Source: Pseudomonas sp. EpS/L25 (GTDB taxonomy: Bacteria > Pseudomonadota > Gammaproteobacteria > Pseudomonadales > Pseudomonadaceae). Taken from it: 64,000 nt of DNA. Below are positions 7,684 to 16,227 of this stretch, piece by piece. The first letter of the stretch is position 1, and every line of letters starts with the position of its first letter. The stretch spans positions 211,857 through 275,856 of the forward strand of contig NZ_LNUP01000014.1 of the NCBI RefSeq assembly GCF_001512295.1, read 5' to 3'. The notes under the pieces are model-generated. The model saw nothing but the letters and a program-made list of their open reading frames with translations, was not told the origin of the DNA and made no database searches. The translations under genes were made by a program, and so were the position numbers.

Positions 7684-9998
7684 GCCAGCGCCTCCGTCAC
7701 GGGCAGATCCTGCCGTTCCATCCAGGCCTCGAACTCGGCAGCCGGCACCGGGCGACTGATGTAGTAACCCTGGATCACATCGCAGCCCCAGCCCCTCAGC
7801 AAGGCCAGCGCCCGGGCCTCCTCGACCCCTTCGGCGACCACTTCCAGCCCCAGGTTGTGCCCCATCTCGATGGTCGAACGCACGATGACGGCATCATCGC
7901 TGCCGGCCTCCAGCTCCCTGATGAAGGACTGGTCGATCTTCAACTCATCCACCGGCAGGCGCTTGAGATGCGCCAGCGACGCATGGCCGGTGCCGTAGTC
8001 GTCCACCGACAGGCGAATGCCGAGGCTCGACAGTTGCTTGAGCAAGGCGATGGCCGCCTCGGGATCGGCCATGATGGCGCTCTCGGTGATCTCGAAGGTC
8101 AGCTGGCGGGCCGACACCTCGGCCTCGTCGAGCCAGCCGATCACTCGCTCCGGCAGCTGCCGATCGGAGAGATCCACCGCGGAGACGTTCAGCGACACCT
8201 TGACCTCGCGGCCCTGGGCCTGCCACAGCGCCAACTGGCGGATCGCCGTCCGGATCACCCAACGGGTCAGGCCGGCCATGCTGCCACTGCACTCGGCCAG
8301 GGGAATGAATTCAGCGGGCGAGACCATGCCCAGCGCGGCGTGCCGCCAGCGCAGCAGCACCTCCGCCTGGTGGCCACCCTGATGGTGCAGCGCCACCTTG
8401 GGCTGGAACACCAGCAGCAACTCGCCACGCTCGGCCGCCAGGGGCAGATCCTGGACCAGCTGCAGGCGTCGCTGCTGGGCCGCATCGCGCTCCTGGTCGT
8501 AGACCCGCAGCCGATCCGGCATGCCGCCGGCATCGAGCATCGCGCCCCGGGCTCTTTCGATCAGCAGGTGCGGATCATCCCCGTGCTGCGGATAGCCCGC
8601 TACGCCCACTCGGCAATTCAGGCGAAACAGCTGGCCCTCGTGCTCGATGGGCTCGGCCAGCAGCGCTCGCCATTGAGCGATGAGGCCGACCGCACCCGCC
8701 ACGTCCAGACGGCAGAGCTGCACCAGGAATTCGTCGCCCACCGGGCGAGAGACGCAGCCACGTCCGGCCAAGAGTGCCTGGGCGCGCTCGGCTACCACCT
8801 TGAGGATATGGTCGCCACCCGCCACCCCGGCGGTCTCGTTGATGGCCTGGAAGCCTTCCAGGCCCAGATAGAGCAGCGACACCTGGGGCTGAGTCGCCAT
8901 GAACACCCGCAGGCGCTCCTCCGCCAGCACCCGATTGGGCAAGCCAGTGAGGGCATCGTGCAGGGCGTTGTGACTCAATTGCTGCTCGCGCTCGGCGATA
9001 CCCTGGCGCATCCCCTCCAGCACCTGCGCCAGGCGCCCGAACTCGTCACGCCGTGGCACCTCGATCTTCACCAAGTAGTCGCCCTGGCCGATGCGCCAGG
9101 ACACCTCGGACAGTTGGCGCAGCGGCTGGGCCAGGTTGCGCGCCAGCGCCAGCGCCCCCAGCAGCGCCGCCAGCAACGCGCCGCAGGCGATCAATCCAAG
9201 CTGTCTGAGCAATGGCCCGAATTCGGCCAGGGCGCTATCCAACGAGCGCAGCAGATAGACCTGGACCGGCGCCTCAGCTGTCCCCAGGACCAGGCGCTTG
9301 ACCTGATAGAGATGCCCGTCGAGCGCCAGCTGCCAGACGGCATCCGTCGCCGGTGCATCGGCCTGGGCCTGCACCAGCAACTCGCGGCGCGTCTCCGGCA
9401 GCGTGCTGGCCATGGCTGGCGCCGCACCGAGAAAGACCACGTCCAGATTGATCAGCGAGCGGAATTCCTCGGCCATGGCCTGATCCATGGCGAAGGTCAT
9501 CACCACCTGGGCGATGGGCAGCGGCGCCCGGACCGGCACCGTCACGCGCAGCAGTGGCAGTCCCACGCTCGCCACCACGCAGCCATCGCCATTGGAGGTT
9601 GCGGCTACGTTTGGCAAGGGCTCCTCCTGACTGTGGCCAGCGACGGTGCTGGCGATCAGGCGGCCGTCCAGGTCCAGCAGATAGGTATCGCCCGCCCCCA
9701 CCCGGGCGCCGTGGTTGGCCAGCACCGACCTCAGGGTCGGCACGTCGCCACTGGCCACGGCATCGCGAAAGCCGAAATCCGCGGCGAGCACCCGCACGGC
9801 GTCGTTCAGACGGCGGCAACGGCTGTCCAGCTCCTGGCGGAACACCCGGGCACCGGTGTCGAGTTGATCGTAGGACTGGCGCACCGCACTGGCCTCGGTG
9901 GCGGCCTTGACCGTCAGATAGACCAGGGCGATGACCACCAGCATCAGCAGGAAGAGACTGCCGGCGATCCGGGTCTGGAAACTATGGATGAGCTTCAT
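7680..9998 (-). CDS. Membrane-bound HAMP-GGDEF-EAL c-di-GMP phosphodiesterase with extracytoplasmic sensor
   Basis: A 772-residue regulator. A first membrane segment (about 12-31) is followed by a periplasmic sensor (about 35-255), a second membrane segment (267-287), HAMP (about 288-335), GGDEF (about 345-500) and EAL (about 515-765). The GGDEF signature reads VGDEF (420-424) and no RxxD inhibitory site precedes it, so cyclase activity is unlikely. The EAL domain keeps its key residues: EVLLRW in place of EALLRW, NVSAVDL, ITESAIM, VDDYGTG and KIDQSFI. It is thus probably a c-di-GMP phosphodiesterase. Start 9998 overlaps the upstream MauL-like gene by 17 bases. Confidence 0.92.
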   Translation of the reverse strand: MKLIHSFQTRIAGSLFLLMLVVIALVYLTVKAATEASAVRQSYDQLDTGARVFRQELDSRCRRLNDAVRVLAADFGFRDAVASGDVPTLRSVLANHGARVGAGDTYLLDLDGRLIASTVAGHSQEEPLPNVAATSNGDGCVVASVGLPLLRVTVPVRAPLPIAQVVMTFAMDQAMAEEFRSLINLDVVFLGAAPAMASTLPETRRELLVQAQADAPATDAVWQLALDGHLYQVKRLVLGTAEAPVQVYLLRSLDSALAEFGPLLRQLGLIACGALLAALLGALALARNLAQPLRQLSEVSWRIGQGDYLVKIEVPRRDEFGRLAQVLEGMRQGIAEREQQLSHNALHDALTGLPNRVLAEERLRVFMATQPQVSLLYLGLEGFQAINETAGVAGGDHILKVVAERAQALLAGRGCVSRPVGDEFLVQLCRLDVAGAVGLIAQWRALLAEPIEHEGQLFRLNCRVGVAGYPQHGDDPHLLIERARGAMLDAGGMPDRLRVYDQERDAAQQRRLQLVQDLPLAAERGELLLVFQPKVALHHQGGHQAEVLLRWRHAALGMVSPAEFIPLAECSGSMAGLTRWVIRTAIRQLALWQAQGREVKVSLNVSAVDLSDRQLPERVIGWLDEAEVSARQLTFEITESAIMADPEAAIALLKQLSSLGIRLSVDDYGTGHASLAHLKRLPVDELKIDQSFIRELEAGSDDAVIVRSTIEMGHNLGLEVVAEGVEEARALALLRGWGCDVIQGYYISRPVPAAEFEAWMERQDLPVTEALA

Positions 9999-10647
9999 CG
10001 TGCGCCGCCTTGTGGAAGGCCTCCTCGAAGCTCGTGGTCGGCGGTTCCGCAGGCAGCGGCTTGGGCTGGACCGCCAGTTGCAGCTGCAGCGCCACCGACT
10101 TGCCCGCCACATCCAGGTCGGGTTGAGCGACCTCGCGTCGATCGCTCAGGTCGGGATGCCAAAGTGCCAGCCGATAATGACCATCCGGCACCTCGAGCCG
10201 AGCGCGGCCCTGACCGTCGGTCACCACGGCGCGCCCGGCGGCGGTCACATAGACATAGCCCACCATCCAGTCATGGATGTTGCAGCCCACCACCACCACC
10301 CCGGGCTGGTCGAACACCACCGGCGTGCTGGGGATGCCGTGGTAGAGCGGCAACTCGAAATGCTTGGCCGAGGAAAAGGAATAGACCTGGTGGCGGATGT
10401 CGTCGGAATTGGGAAAGCTCACCGCCGTCCCGGTGGACACCGCCAGGACATGGGGCACGAAACGCCGATTCTGCTGGTCGATGGACGCCGGTCTTGGGTC
10501 CGGCACCAGGCCCTGGCCGGACAGCAACACCACGGCGTCGGTCAGGGGCGCACCCTGCCTGTCGAGCACCTGGACCGCGATCTCGGCGGCCTGCGCGGCA
10601 CCCAGCCCCAACGCCAGAAGCCCCGCCATCACCCACTGCTTGTTCAC
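9982..10647 (-). CDS. MauL-like periplasmic methylamine-utilisation-type (cupredoxin-like) protein
   Basis: About 221 residues with a signal peptide (MAGLLALGLGAAQA-A). The mature part has the cupredoxin-like pattern found in proteins annotated as methylamine utilisation protein: VSFPNSDDIRHQVYSFS, then GVVVVGCNIHDWMVGYVYV, where His and Cys could bind copper, followed by a carboxypeptidase-regulatory-like beta domain. The GTG start at 10647 was chosen because GGAG lies eight bases upstream; the GTG at 10656 overlaps that site. It is the first gene of a four-gene overlapping cluster. No methylamine dehydrogenase genes are nearby, so the family name should not be taken as the function. Confidence 0.8.
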   Translation of the reverse strand: MNKQWVMAGLLALGLGAAQAAEIAVQVLDRQGAPLTDAVVLLSGQGLVPDPRPASIDQQNRRFVPHVLAVSTGTAVSFPNSDDIRHQVYSFSSAKHFELPLYHGIPSTPVVFDQPGVVVVGCNIHDWMVGYVYVTAAGRAVVTDGQGRARLEVPDGHYRLALWHPDLSDRREVAQPDLDVAGKSVALQLQLAVQPKPLPAEPPTTSFEEAFHKAAHDEAHP

Positions 10648-10816
10648 CCACCACACTCCAGTGCCTGCCCGTCGAAGCCATCACCGGCTTTCCGGCGTGA
10701 CTCCAGCATTAGCGGCCGTACCTGGGGAATCTTTATCGCGCCCCCGACCACTCATCGCCCCTGCGGTCGCACTTAGGGTCCGCCCCGGCGGTCAAGAAGG
10801 ACAGGTGTTGGCCTGC

Positions 10817-10845
10817 GTTGAAAAAGCCGCGAGCTCGCCCCATGT
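10817..10845 (+). promoter_or_regulatory. Sigma-32 (RpoH) type heat-shock promoter of asrA
   Basis: GTTGAAA (10817-10823) and CCCCATGT (10838-10845), separated by 14 bases, match the RpoH consensus CTTGAAA / CCCCATNT in all but one position. The asrA ATG lies 30 bases downstream, leaving room for a short leader and an AAGG ribosome binding site. Confidence 0.8.
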
Positions 10846-10875
10846 TGGCCTCACATCCAAGCCCAAGGTACGCCA

Positions 10876-13266
10876 ATGAGCGATCAGGATAATCAAGCGG
10901 ACATTCTCAGCGAGGAAGCGGGCCAGACCGGCCTCGTCCTGCCCGGCCAGAATCTCCCCGACAAGCTCTACATCATCCCTATCCACAACCGCCCCTTCTT
11001 CCCGGCCCAGGTGCTGCCCGTCATCGTCAATGAAGAGCCCTGGGCGGAAACCCTGGAACTGGTGGCCAAGACCGACCACCACAGCCTCGCCCTGTTCTAT
11101 ATGGAGCAGCAACCCGAGGGCAGCGAAGGCTTCGATCCCGACCAGTTGCCGCAGCATGGCACCCTGGTGCGCATCCATCACGCCAGTCGCCAGGACGGCA
11201 AGCTGCAATTCGTCGCCCAGGGCCTGTCGCGGGTGCGCATCCGCGGCTGGCTCCGGCGCCAGCGGCCACCCTACCTGGTGGAAGTCGAACACCTGCGTCC
11301 CAGCCCCGATCCCAGTGACGAGGTTAAGGCCTACGGCATGGCGCTGATCAACGCCATCAAGGAGCTCTTGCCGCTCAATCCGCTCTACAGCGAAGAACTG
11401 AAGAACTACCTCAACCGCTTCAGCCCCAACGATCCTTCACCGCTGACCGACTTCGCCGCCGCCCTCACCACCGCCCCGGGCGCCGAATTGCAGCAGGTGC
11501 TCGATACCGTGCCCATGTTGCAGCGCATGGAGAAAGTCCTGCCGCTGCTGCGCAAGGAAGTGGAAGTCGCGCGCCTGCAGAAAGAGCTTTCCGCCGAGGT
11601 CAACCGCAAGATCAACGAGCGTCAGCGCGAATTCTTCCTCAAGGAACAGCTCAAGCTGATCCAGCAGGAACTGGGCATTACCAAGGACGACCGCAGCAGC
11701 GACATCGAAAGTTTCCGCCAGCGCCTCGACGGCAAGGTCCTGCCCGAGGCTGCGCAGAAGCGCATCGACGACGAGCTGAACAAGCTGTCCGTCCTGGAAA
11801 CCGGCTCACCGGAATACGCCGTCACCCGCAACTACCTGGACTGGGCCACCGACCTGCCCTGGGGCGTCCACGGCCAGGACAAGCTCGATCTCAAGCATGC
11901 CCGCAAGGTGCTCGACCGCCACCACGCCGGCCTCGACGACATCAAGAACCGCATCCTCGAATTTCTCGCCGTGGGCGCCTTCAAGGGCGAGGTGGCCGGC
12001 TCCATCGTGCTGCTGGTGGGTCCGCCCGGCGTTGGCAAGACCAGCATCGGCAAGTCCATCGCCGAATCCCTCGGCCGTCCCTTCTATCGTTTCAGCGTCG
12101 GCGGCATGAGAGACGAAGCCGAGATCAAGGGCCACCGCCGTACCTATATCGGCGCCATGCCCGGCAAGCTGGTCCAGGCCCTGCGCGACGTCAAGGTGAT
12201 GAACCCGGTCATCATGCTCGACGAGATCGACAAGATGGGCCAGAGCTACCAGGGCGATCCGGCCTCGGCGCTGCTGGAAACCCTGGACCCGGAACAGAAC
12301 GTCGACTTCCTCGATCACTACCTCGACCTGCGCCTGGACCTGTCCAAGGTGCTCTTCGTCTGCACCGCCAACACCCTGGACTCCATCCCCGGTCCCCTGC
12401 TCGATCGCATGGAGACCATTCGCCTCTCCGGCTACATCGCCGAAGAGAAGCAGGCCATCGCCAAGCGCCACCTCTGGCCCAAGCAGTTGGACAAGGCCGG
12501 CGTCCCCAAGGATCGCCTGACCCTCACCGACAGCGCGCTCAAGGCCCTGGTGGAGGGCTATGCCCGCGAGGCTGGCGTGCGCCAGCTGGAGAAGCAACTG
12601 GGCAAACTGGTGCGCAAGGCGGTGGTCAGGCTCATCGAAAATCCCGAGCTGAAGATCAAGATCGGCGCCTCGGATCTCGAGGACTACCTGGGCATGCCCA
12701 GCTTCCGCAAGGAACAGCTGCTCTCCGGTGTCGGCGTCATCACCGGCCTTGCCTGGACCAGCATGGGCGGCGCCACCCTACCCATCGAGGCGACCCGCAT
12801 CCATACGCTGAATCGCGGCTTCAAGCTCACCGGCAAGCTGGGCGACGTCATGAAGGAATCCGCCGAGATCGCCTACAGCTACATCACTGCCCACCTGAAG
12901 GCATTCAAGGGCGATCCCAATTTCTTCGACCAAGCCCTCGTCCACCTGCACGTCCCCGAGGGCGCCACGCCCAAGGATGGCCCCAGCGCGGGTATCACCA
13001 TGGCTTCCGCCCTGCTGTCGTTGGCGCGCAATCAGGCCCCGAAGAAGAACGTCGCCATGACCGGTGAACTAACCCTGACCGGTCAGGTACTGCCCATCGG
13101 TGGGGTGCGGGAAAAGGTCATCGCCGCGCGGCGCCAGAAGATCAACGAACTGATTCTGCCGGAGCCGAACCGGGGTGATTTCGAAGAACTGCCCGCCTAT
13201 CTCAAGGAGGGGCTGACCGTCCACTTCGCCCGCCGCTTCGCCGACGTGGCCAAGGTGCTCTTCTGA
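10876..13266 (+). CDS. asrA: ATP-dependent Lon-family protease (AsrA-like second Lon)
   Basis: A 796-residue LonA-type protease: N-terminal substrate-binding domain (about 30-230), coiled segment, AAA+ domain with Walker A GPPGVGKT (about 381-388) and Walker B VIMLDEIDKMG, and protease domain with catalytic Ser704 (PKDGPSAG) and Lys747 (GGVREKV), 43 residues apart as in E. coli Lon. It degrades misfolded and regulatory proteins in the cytoplasm. The neighbouring protease-inhibitor gene matches the P. aeruginosa asrA locus rather than the clpX-lon locus, so this is the AsrA paralogue by synteny (recalled). A sigma-32 promoter lies directly upstream. Confidence 0.9.
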   Translation: MSDQDNQADILSEEAGQTGLVLPGQNLPDKLYIIPIHNRPFFPAQVLPVIVNEEPWAETLELVAKTDHHSLALFYMEQQPEGSEGFDPDQLPQHGTLVRIHHASRQDGKLQFVAQGLSRVRIRGWLRRQRPPYLVEVEHLRPSPDPSDEVKAYGMALINAIKELLPLNPLYSEELKNYLNRFSPNDPSPLTDFAAALTTAPGAELQQVLDTVPMLQRMEKVLPLLRKEVEVARLQKELSAEVNRKINERQREFFLKEQLKLIQQELGITKDDRSSDIESFRQRLDGKVLPEAAQKRIDDELNKLSVLETGSPEYAVTRNYLDWATDLPWGVHGQDKLDLKHARKVLDRHHAGLDDIKNRILEFLAVGAFKGEVAGSIVLLVGPPGVGKTSIGKSIAESLGRPFYRFSVGGMRDEAEIKGHRRTYIGAMPGKLVQALRDVKVMNPVIMLDEIDKMGQSYQGDPASALLETLDPEQNVDFLDHYLDLRLDLSKVLFVCTANTLDSIPGPLLDRMETIRLSGYIAEEKQAIAKRHLWPKQLDKAGVPKDRLTLTDSALKALVEGYAREAGVRQLEKQLGKLVRKAVVRLIENPELKIKIGASDLEDYLGMPSFRKEQLLSGVGVITGLAWTSMGGATLPIEATRIHTLNRGFKLTGKLGDVMKESAEIAYSYITAHLKAFKGDPNFFDQALVHLHVPEGATPKDGPSAGITMASALLSLARNQAPKKNVAMTGELTLTGQVLPIGGVREKVIAARRQKINELILPEPNRGDFEELPAYLKEGLTVHFARRFADVAKVLF

Positions 13267-13327
13267 TCCGACCGCCTGTCCTCTTGGGGTATGCTCTGCG
13301 TTTTGCCGTCATACCCCGGAGGTTTCC

Positions 13328-13720
13328 ATGTCCCCGCGCCTTCTGTTCTGGAGCAGTCTGCTGCTGGCCGGTTGCAGCAGTACCCCGCCGAGCGGCAACC
13401 TCATCCTCGGCGATGACGGCGACTGCACGCCCCTGATCATGCGCAGCGGCCAGGAACTGACGCTGACCCTGCCCAGCGATCCCACCAGCGGTTATCGCTG
13501 GACCATCCTCCAGCGCAGCGACAACCTCAAGCAACTCGGTCCGGAAGTCTTCCGCGAACAGCGCCAGGACCAGGGCGGCATCGGCAGCGCCGGGCAATCA
13601 CTCTGGCGCTTCCGCGCCCAGGGCGGCGGCACTGCCCATCTCGAACTCGAGGCCCGCCAACCCTGGGACGCCCAGGCAGCGCCCCAGGCCCGCTTCGACT
13701 GCCGCATCGAAATCCGCTAA
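13328..13720 (+). CDS. Chagasin-like cysteine protease inhibitor (I42 family), lipoprotein
   Basis: A 130-residue protein with a lipoprotein signal (LLLAGCSS, lipobox Cys16). The mature part has the I42/chagasin loops: [11 protein letters not shown], a [17 protein letters not shown] second loop and LELEARQPW. The family blocks papain-like cysteine proteases. It follows asrA by about 60 bases on the same strand and could be cotranscribed. P. aeruginosa has the same pair. Whether it acts on an endogenous or a foreign protease cannot be read from the sequence. Confidence 0.85.
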   Translation: MSPRLLFWSSLLLAGCSSTPPSGNLILGDDGDCTPLIMRSGQELTLTLPSDPTSGYRWTILQRSDNLKQLGPEVFREQRQDQGGIGSAGQSLWRFRAQGGGTAHLELEARQPWDAQAAPQARFDCRIEIR

Positions 13721-13788
13721 AGCAAAGCCAAGTCCCGCAACACCTGCCGGGGGTACAATGCCCCCTTTCGATTTTCCAGGTACCGCCC

Positions 13789-14526
13789 ATGAGCGAAGCC
13801 GACCGCCTGTTCGCGTCGCCGCAGCCTCCTGCCGACTTCACCTTCAACGAAGACGTGGTGCGCGTCTTTCCCGACATGATCAAGAGATCCGTGCCGGGCT
13901 ATCCCACCATCGTCGAGAACCTCGGCGTCATCGCCGCGCGCTTCGCCCAGCCCAACAGCCGCCTCTATGATCTCGGCTGCTCGCTGGGAGCGGTCACCCA
14001 GGCCCTGCGCCGCCATGTCCGCGCCGAGGGCGCCCGGGTGGTCGCCATCGACAACTCTGCGGCCATGGTCACCCGCTGCCGGGAATACCTCAGCGCCCAG
14101 GATTCCATGCACGAGGAATTGCTCCCGGTAGAGGTGGTGGAGGCCGACATCCTCGAGGCGCCCCTCGCACCGGCCTCGGTGATCGCCCTCAACTTCACCT
14201 TGCAGTTCATCGCTCCGGAACAGCGCCCGGGCCTGCTGAGCCGCCTGCGGGCCAACCTGCTACCGGGTGGCGCCCTACTGCTGTCCGAGAAGATCCGCTT
14301 CCCGGATGACCAGACTCAGCGGTTGCTCAACGGCCTGCACCTGGATTTCAAGCGCGCCAATGGCTATAGCGAACTGGAAATCGCCCAGAAGCGCACTGCC
14401 CTGGAAAACGTCATGCTCACCGACACCCTGGACGAACACCGCGCACGCCTGCAGGCCGCCGGTTTCACCACCGTCGTACCCTGGTTCCAGTGCCTCAACT
14501 TCACCTCCCTGATCGCTCTGCCATGA
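13789..14526 (+). CDS. cmoA: Carboxy-S-adenosyl-L-methionine synthase CmoA
   Basis: A 245-residue Rossmann-fold enzyme that makes carboxy-SAM from SAM and prephenate for wobble-uridine modification (cmo5U) of tRNA. Family signatures are [22 protein letters not shown] at the N-terminus, the SAM loop [14 protein letters not shown] and ALNFTLQFI. Length equals that of known CmoA proteins. The stop overlaps the start of cmoB in ATGA, so the two pathway enzymes are translationally coupled. Confidence 0.97.
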   Translation: MSEADRLFASPQPPADFTFNEDVVRVFPDMIKRSVPGYPTIVENLGVIAARFAQPNSRLYDLGCSLGAVTQALRRHVRAEGARVVAIDNSAAMVTRCREYLSAQDSMHEELLPVEVVEADILEAPLAPASVIALNFTLQFIAPEQRPGLLSRLRANLLPGGALLLSEKIRFPDDQTQRLLNGLHLDFKRANGYSELEIAQKRTALENVMLTDTLDEHRARLQAAGFTTVVPWFQCLNFTSLIALP

Positions 14527-15491
14527 CCCAGCCCCCTTACCTCGCAGACCTGCAACAGGCGCTGGCGGATACCCCGCTGGCCACCTGGTCCCAGGCGCTC
14601 GATACCGTTCTCGCCGACAGGTACGTACGCGGCCATGGCGATCTGCAGCGCTGGCAAGCCGGCGTCGACGCCCTGCCCGAGATCAAGGTGGAAGGCATCG
14701 AGCTGCGCGAGACCCTGCGCCTTGCCGGCTCTCCTTCAGCGGCGCAGCACCAGGCCTTGCGCGAGGCACTGCTACAACTGCGCCCGTGGCGCAAAGGCCC
14801 CTTCCAGCTGTTCGATCTCCATCTGGATACCGAATGGCGCTCCGACTGGAAATGGGATCGGGTCGCCCCCCATCTGGATCTGCAGGGCAAGCGCGTCCTG
14901 GATGTCGGCAGCGGCAACGGCTACTACCAGTGGCGCATGCTCGGTGCTGGAGCCGCCCTGGTCCTGGGCGTAGATCCTAACTGGCTGTTCCACTGCCAGT
15001 TCCAGGCCCTGCGGCGCTATCTGCCCGACTTGCCCACCTGGCATCTGCCACTGACCCTGGAAGAACTGCCCGCACTGGATGGCGGCTTCGATACCGTCTT
15101 CTCCATGGGCGTGCTCTACCATCGGCGCTCGCCCATCGACCACCTGCTGGACCTGAGGAACTGCCTCGACAGCGGCGGTGAGCTGGTCCTGGAAACCCTG
15201 GTCGTCGAGGGCGATGCCACCACCGTCCTGGTCCCCGAAGACCGCTATGCCCAGATGCGTAATGTCTGGTTCCTGCCTTCCACCGCCGCCCTCGAACTCT
15301 GGCTCCGCCGCGCGGGCTATGAGGACATCCGCCTGGTCGACCTCACCCTTACCACGGTGGACGAACAACGCTCCACCGAATGGATGGGCTTCCAGTCGCT
15401 GCCGGATTTTCTCCATCCAGAGGATCCCAGCCGCACCATCGAAGGCCTTCCCGCCCCCCTGCGCGCCACCCTGATCGCCCGCAAACCCTGA
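14523..15491 (+). CDS. cmoB: tRNA U34 carboxymethyltransferase CmoB
   Basis: A 322-residue enzyme that transfers the carboxymethyl group from carboxy-SAM to 5-hydroxyuridine in tRNA. Recognisable segments are [14 protein letters not shown], the cofactor loop [17 protein letters not shown] and [15 protein letters not shown]. Start 14523 was chosen because it overlaps the cmoA stop (ATGA) and gives the usual family length; the frame is open 11 codons further upstream within cmoA. A strong terminator follows immediately. Confidence 0.97.
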   Translation: MTQPPYLADLQQALADTPLATWSQALDTVLADRYVRGHGDLQRWQAGVDALPEIKVEGIELRETLRLAGSPSAAQHQALREALLQLRPWRKGPFQLFDLHLDTEWRSDWKWDRVAPHLDLQGKRVLDVGSGNGYYQWRMLGAGAALVLGVDPNWLFHCQFQALRRYLPDLPTWHLPLTLEELPALDGGFDTVFSMGVLYHRRSPIDHLLDLRNCLDSGGELVLETLVVEGDATTVLVPEDRYAQMRNVWFLPSTAALELWLRRAGYEDIRLVDLTLTTVDEQRSTEWMGFQSLPDFLHPEDPSRTIEGLPAPLRATLIARKP

Positions 15492-15495
15492 ACGC

Positions 15496-15523
15496 AAAAA
15501 GCCCGGCACATGCCGGGCTTTTT
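15496..15523 (+). terminator. Rho-independent terminator of cmoAB
   Basis: A GCCCGGCA / TGCCGGGC stem with a two-base loop is flanked by A5 and T5, so it could end transcription in either direction; it lies four bases after the cmoB stop. Confidence 0.92.
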
Positions 15524-15549
15524 CCTGCTCGCGTGACGCCGCCTGAGGT

Positions 15550-15850
15550 GCTGCGGTAGGTTGGGCTGAGCCTGACGAAGCCCAACATCCGGAAGCCAAC
15601 CTTGCCTCCCTCACCGCCCTACCGCCGTTCGCTTGATCCCTGCAGCGGAGCTGATTGTTGGGCTTCGCTGCGCTCAGCGCTAACCTACGATGATTCTGTG
15701 GCGCGCATCCAACACAACAGCCCGGCGCAGCCGGGCTGTTGTGGCTCTTACAGGCTCAAGACAGCACCTATCTGGCAGGCGCTACTCCACTGTCTCCGCA
15801 GCGCCCTTTGGTCCCCTCTCCCCCGGGAGAGGGCTAGGGTGAGGGCAATC
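15550..15850. repeat. Cluster of extragenic inverted repeats
   Basis: Three elements are visible. A pair of inverted copies (15553-15588 and 15656-15690) share GTAGGTTGGGCTGAGC and GAAGCCCAACA-type halves. A perfect 13-bp stem with a 3-base loop lies at 15714-15742 (ACAACAGCCCGGC / GCCGGGCTGTTGT). A purine/pyrimidine-skewed palindrome (CCCTCTCCCCCGGGAGAGGG) followed by TAGGGTGAGGG lies at 15812-15846; a related copy is at 46047-46085. No credible gene lies here. Confidence 0.7.
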
Positions 15851-15938
15851 CCAGCTACGCCGCGTCAGGCTTCCACTAGCCAATTAGCTGCTTCCAGCGC
15901 CCTGGTTCCTGGCCAAACTTTTCCCACCCCAAAGACAA

Positions 15939-15969
15939 CACCCCCGCCAGAGTGAACTGAGCGGGGGTG
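15939..15969 (-). terminator. Terminator of the lost rRNA operon
   Basis: CACCCCCGC pairs with GCGGGGGTG around a 13-base loop just beyond the 3' end of the 5S remnant on the minus strand, the position of an rRNA operon terminator. Confidence 0.7.
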
Positions 15970-15982
15970 CTGGGTATTAGGC

Positions 15983-16054
15983 GCTTGACGATGACCTACT
16001 CTCACATGGGGAAACCCCACACTACCATCGGCGATGCATCGTTTCACTTCTGAG
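15983..16054 (-). rRNA. rrf: 5S ribosomal RNA, 3' fragment only (truncated)
   Basis: Read on the minus strand this is the last 72 or so of about 120 nucleotides of a Pseudomonas 5S rRNA, from CTCAGAAGTGAAACGATGC to the 3' end GGTCATCGTCAAGC. The 5' part is missing: at 16054/16055 the sequence switches directly into an IS transposase reading frame. No 23S or 16S sequence is present, so a whole rRNA operon was probably lost or separated here, leaving the 5S tail and its terminator. Confidence 0.85.
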
Positions 16055-16186
16055 ATGTTCGGCTGGCTGAAGGAGAGTCGCAGGATCGGCACTCGCTACG
16101 ACAAGCTGGCAAAAAGTTTCGCGGCGATGGTCACGCTCGCTTGCACGCTGCGCTGTCTGCGCCAGTATTTTTCGTACAGAGCCTAG
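16055..16186 (+). pseudogene. IS5-family transposase, C-terminal remnant with its terminal inverted repeat
   Basis: Forty-three codons in frame (MFGWLKESRRIGTRYDKLAK, then SFAAMVTLACTLRCLRQYF) form the typical C-terminus of an IS5-family DDE transposase. The right inverted repeat TTTTCGTACAGAGC (16169-16182) is followed by CTAG, which supplies the TAG stop and looks like a CTAG target site. Everything upstream of the remnant is replaced by 5S rRNA sequence. The inverted repeat resembles that of the MITE at 28572-28710. Confidence 0.85.
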
Positions 16187-16227
16187 GTCTTGGACCGTGC
16201 ACCCTGGCATGCATTTTAGAATTTGAA

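Noticed and set aside
9982-10647. Methylamine catabolism operon
   Set aside because: Only a MauL-like fold is present; no methylamine dehydrogenase subunits or N-methylglutamate pathway genes are nearby.
7857-10700. 947-codon open frame on the plus strand
   Set aside because: It lies antisense to the GGDEF/EAL and MauL-like genes, which have clear domains and overlaps; the frame is open only because of high-GC codon use and its protein is His/Gln-rich without any family pattern.
15983-16054. Complete 5S rRNA gene
   Set aside because: Only the 3' 72 bases are present; the 5' strand needed for the closing stem is replaced by transposase sequence.
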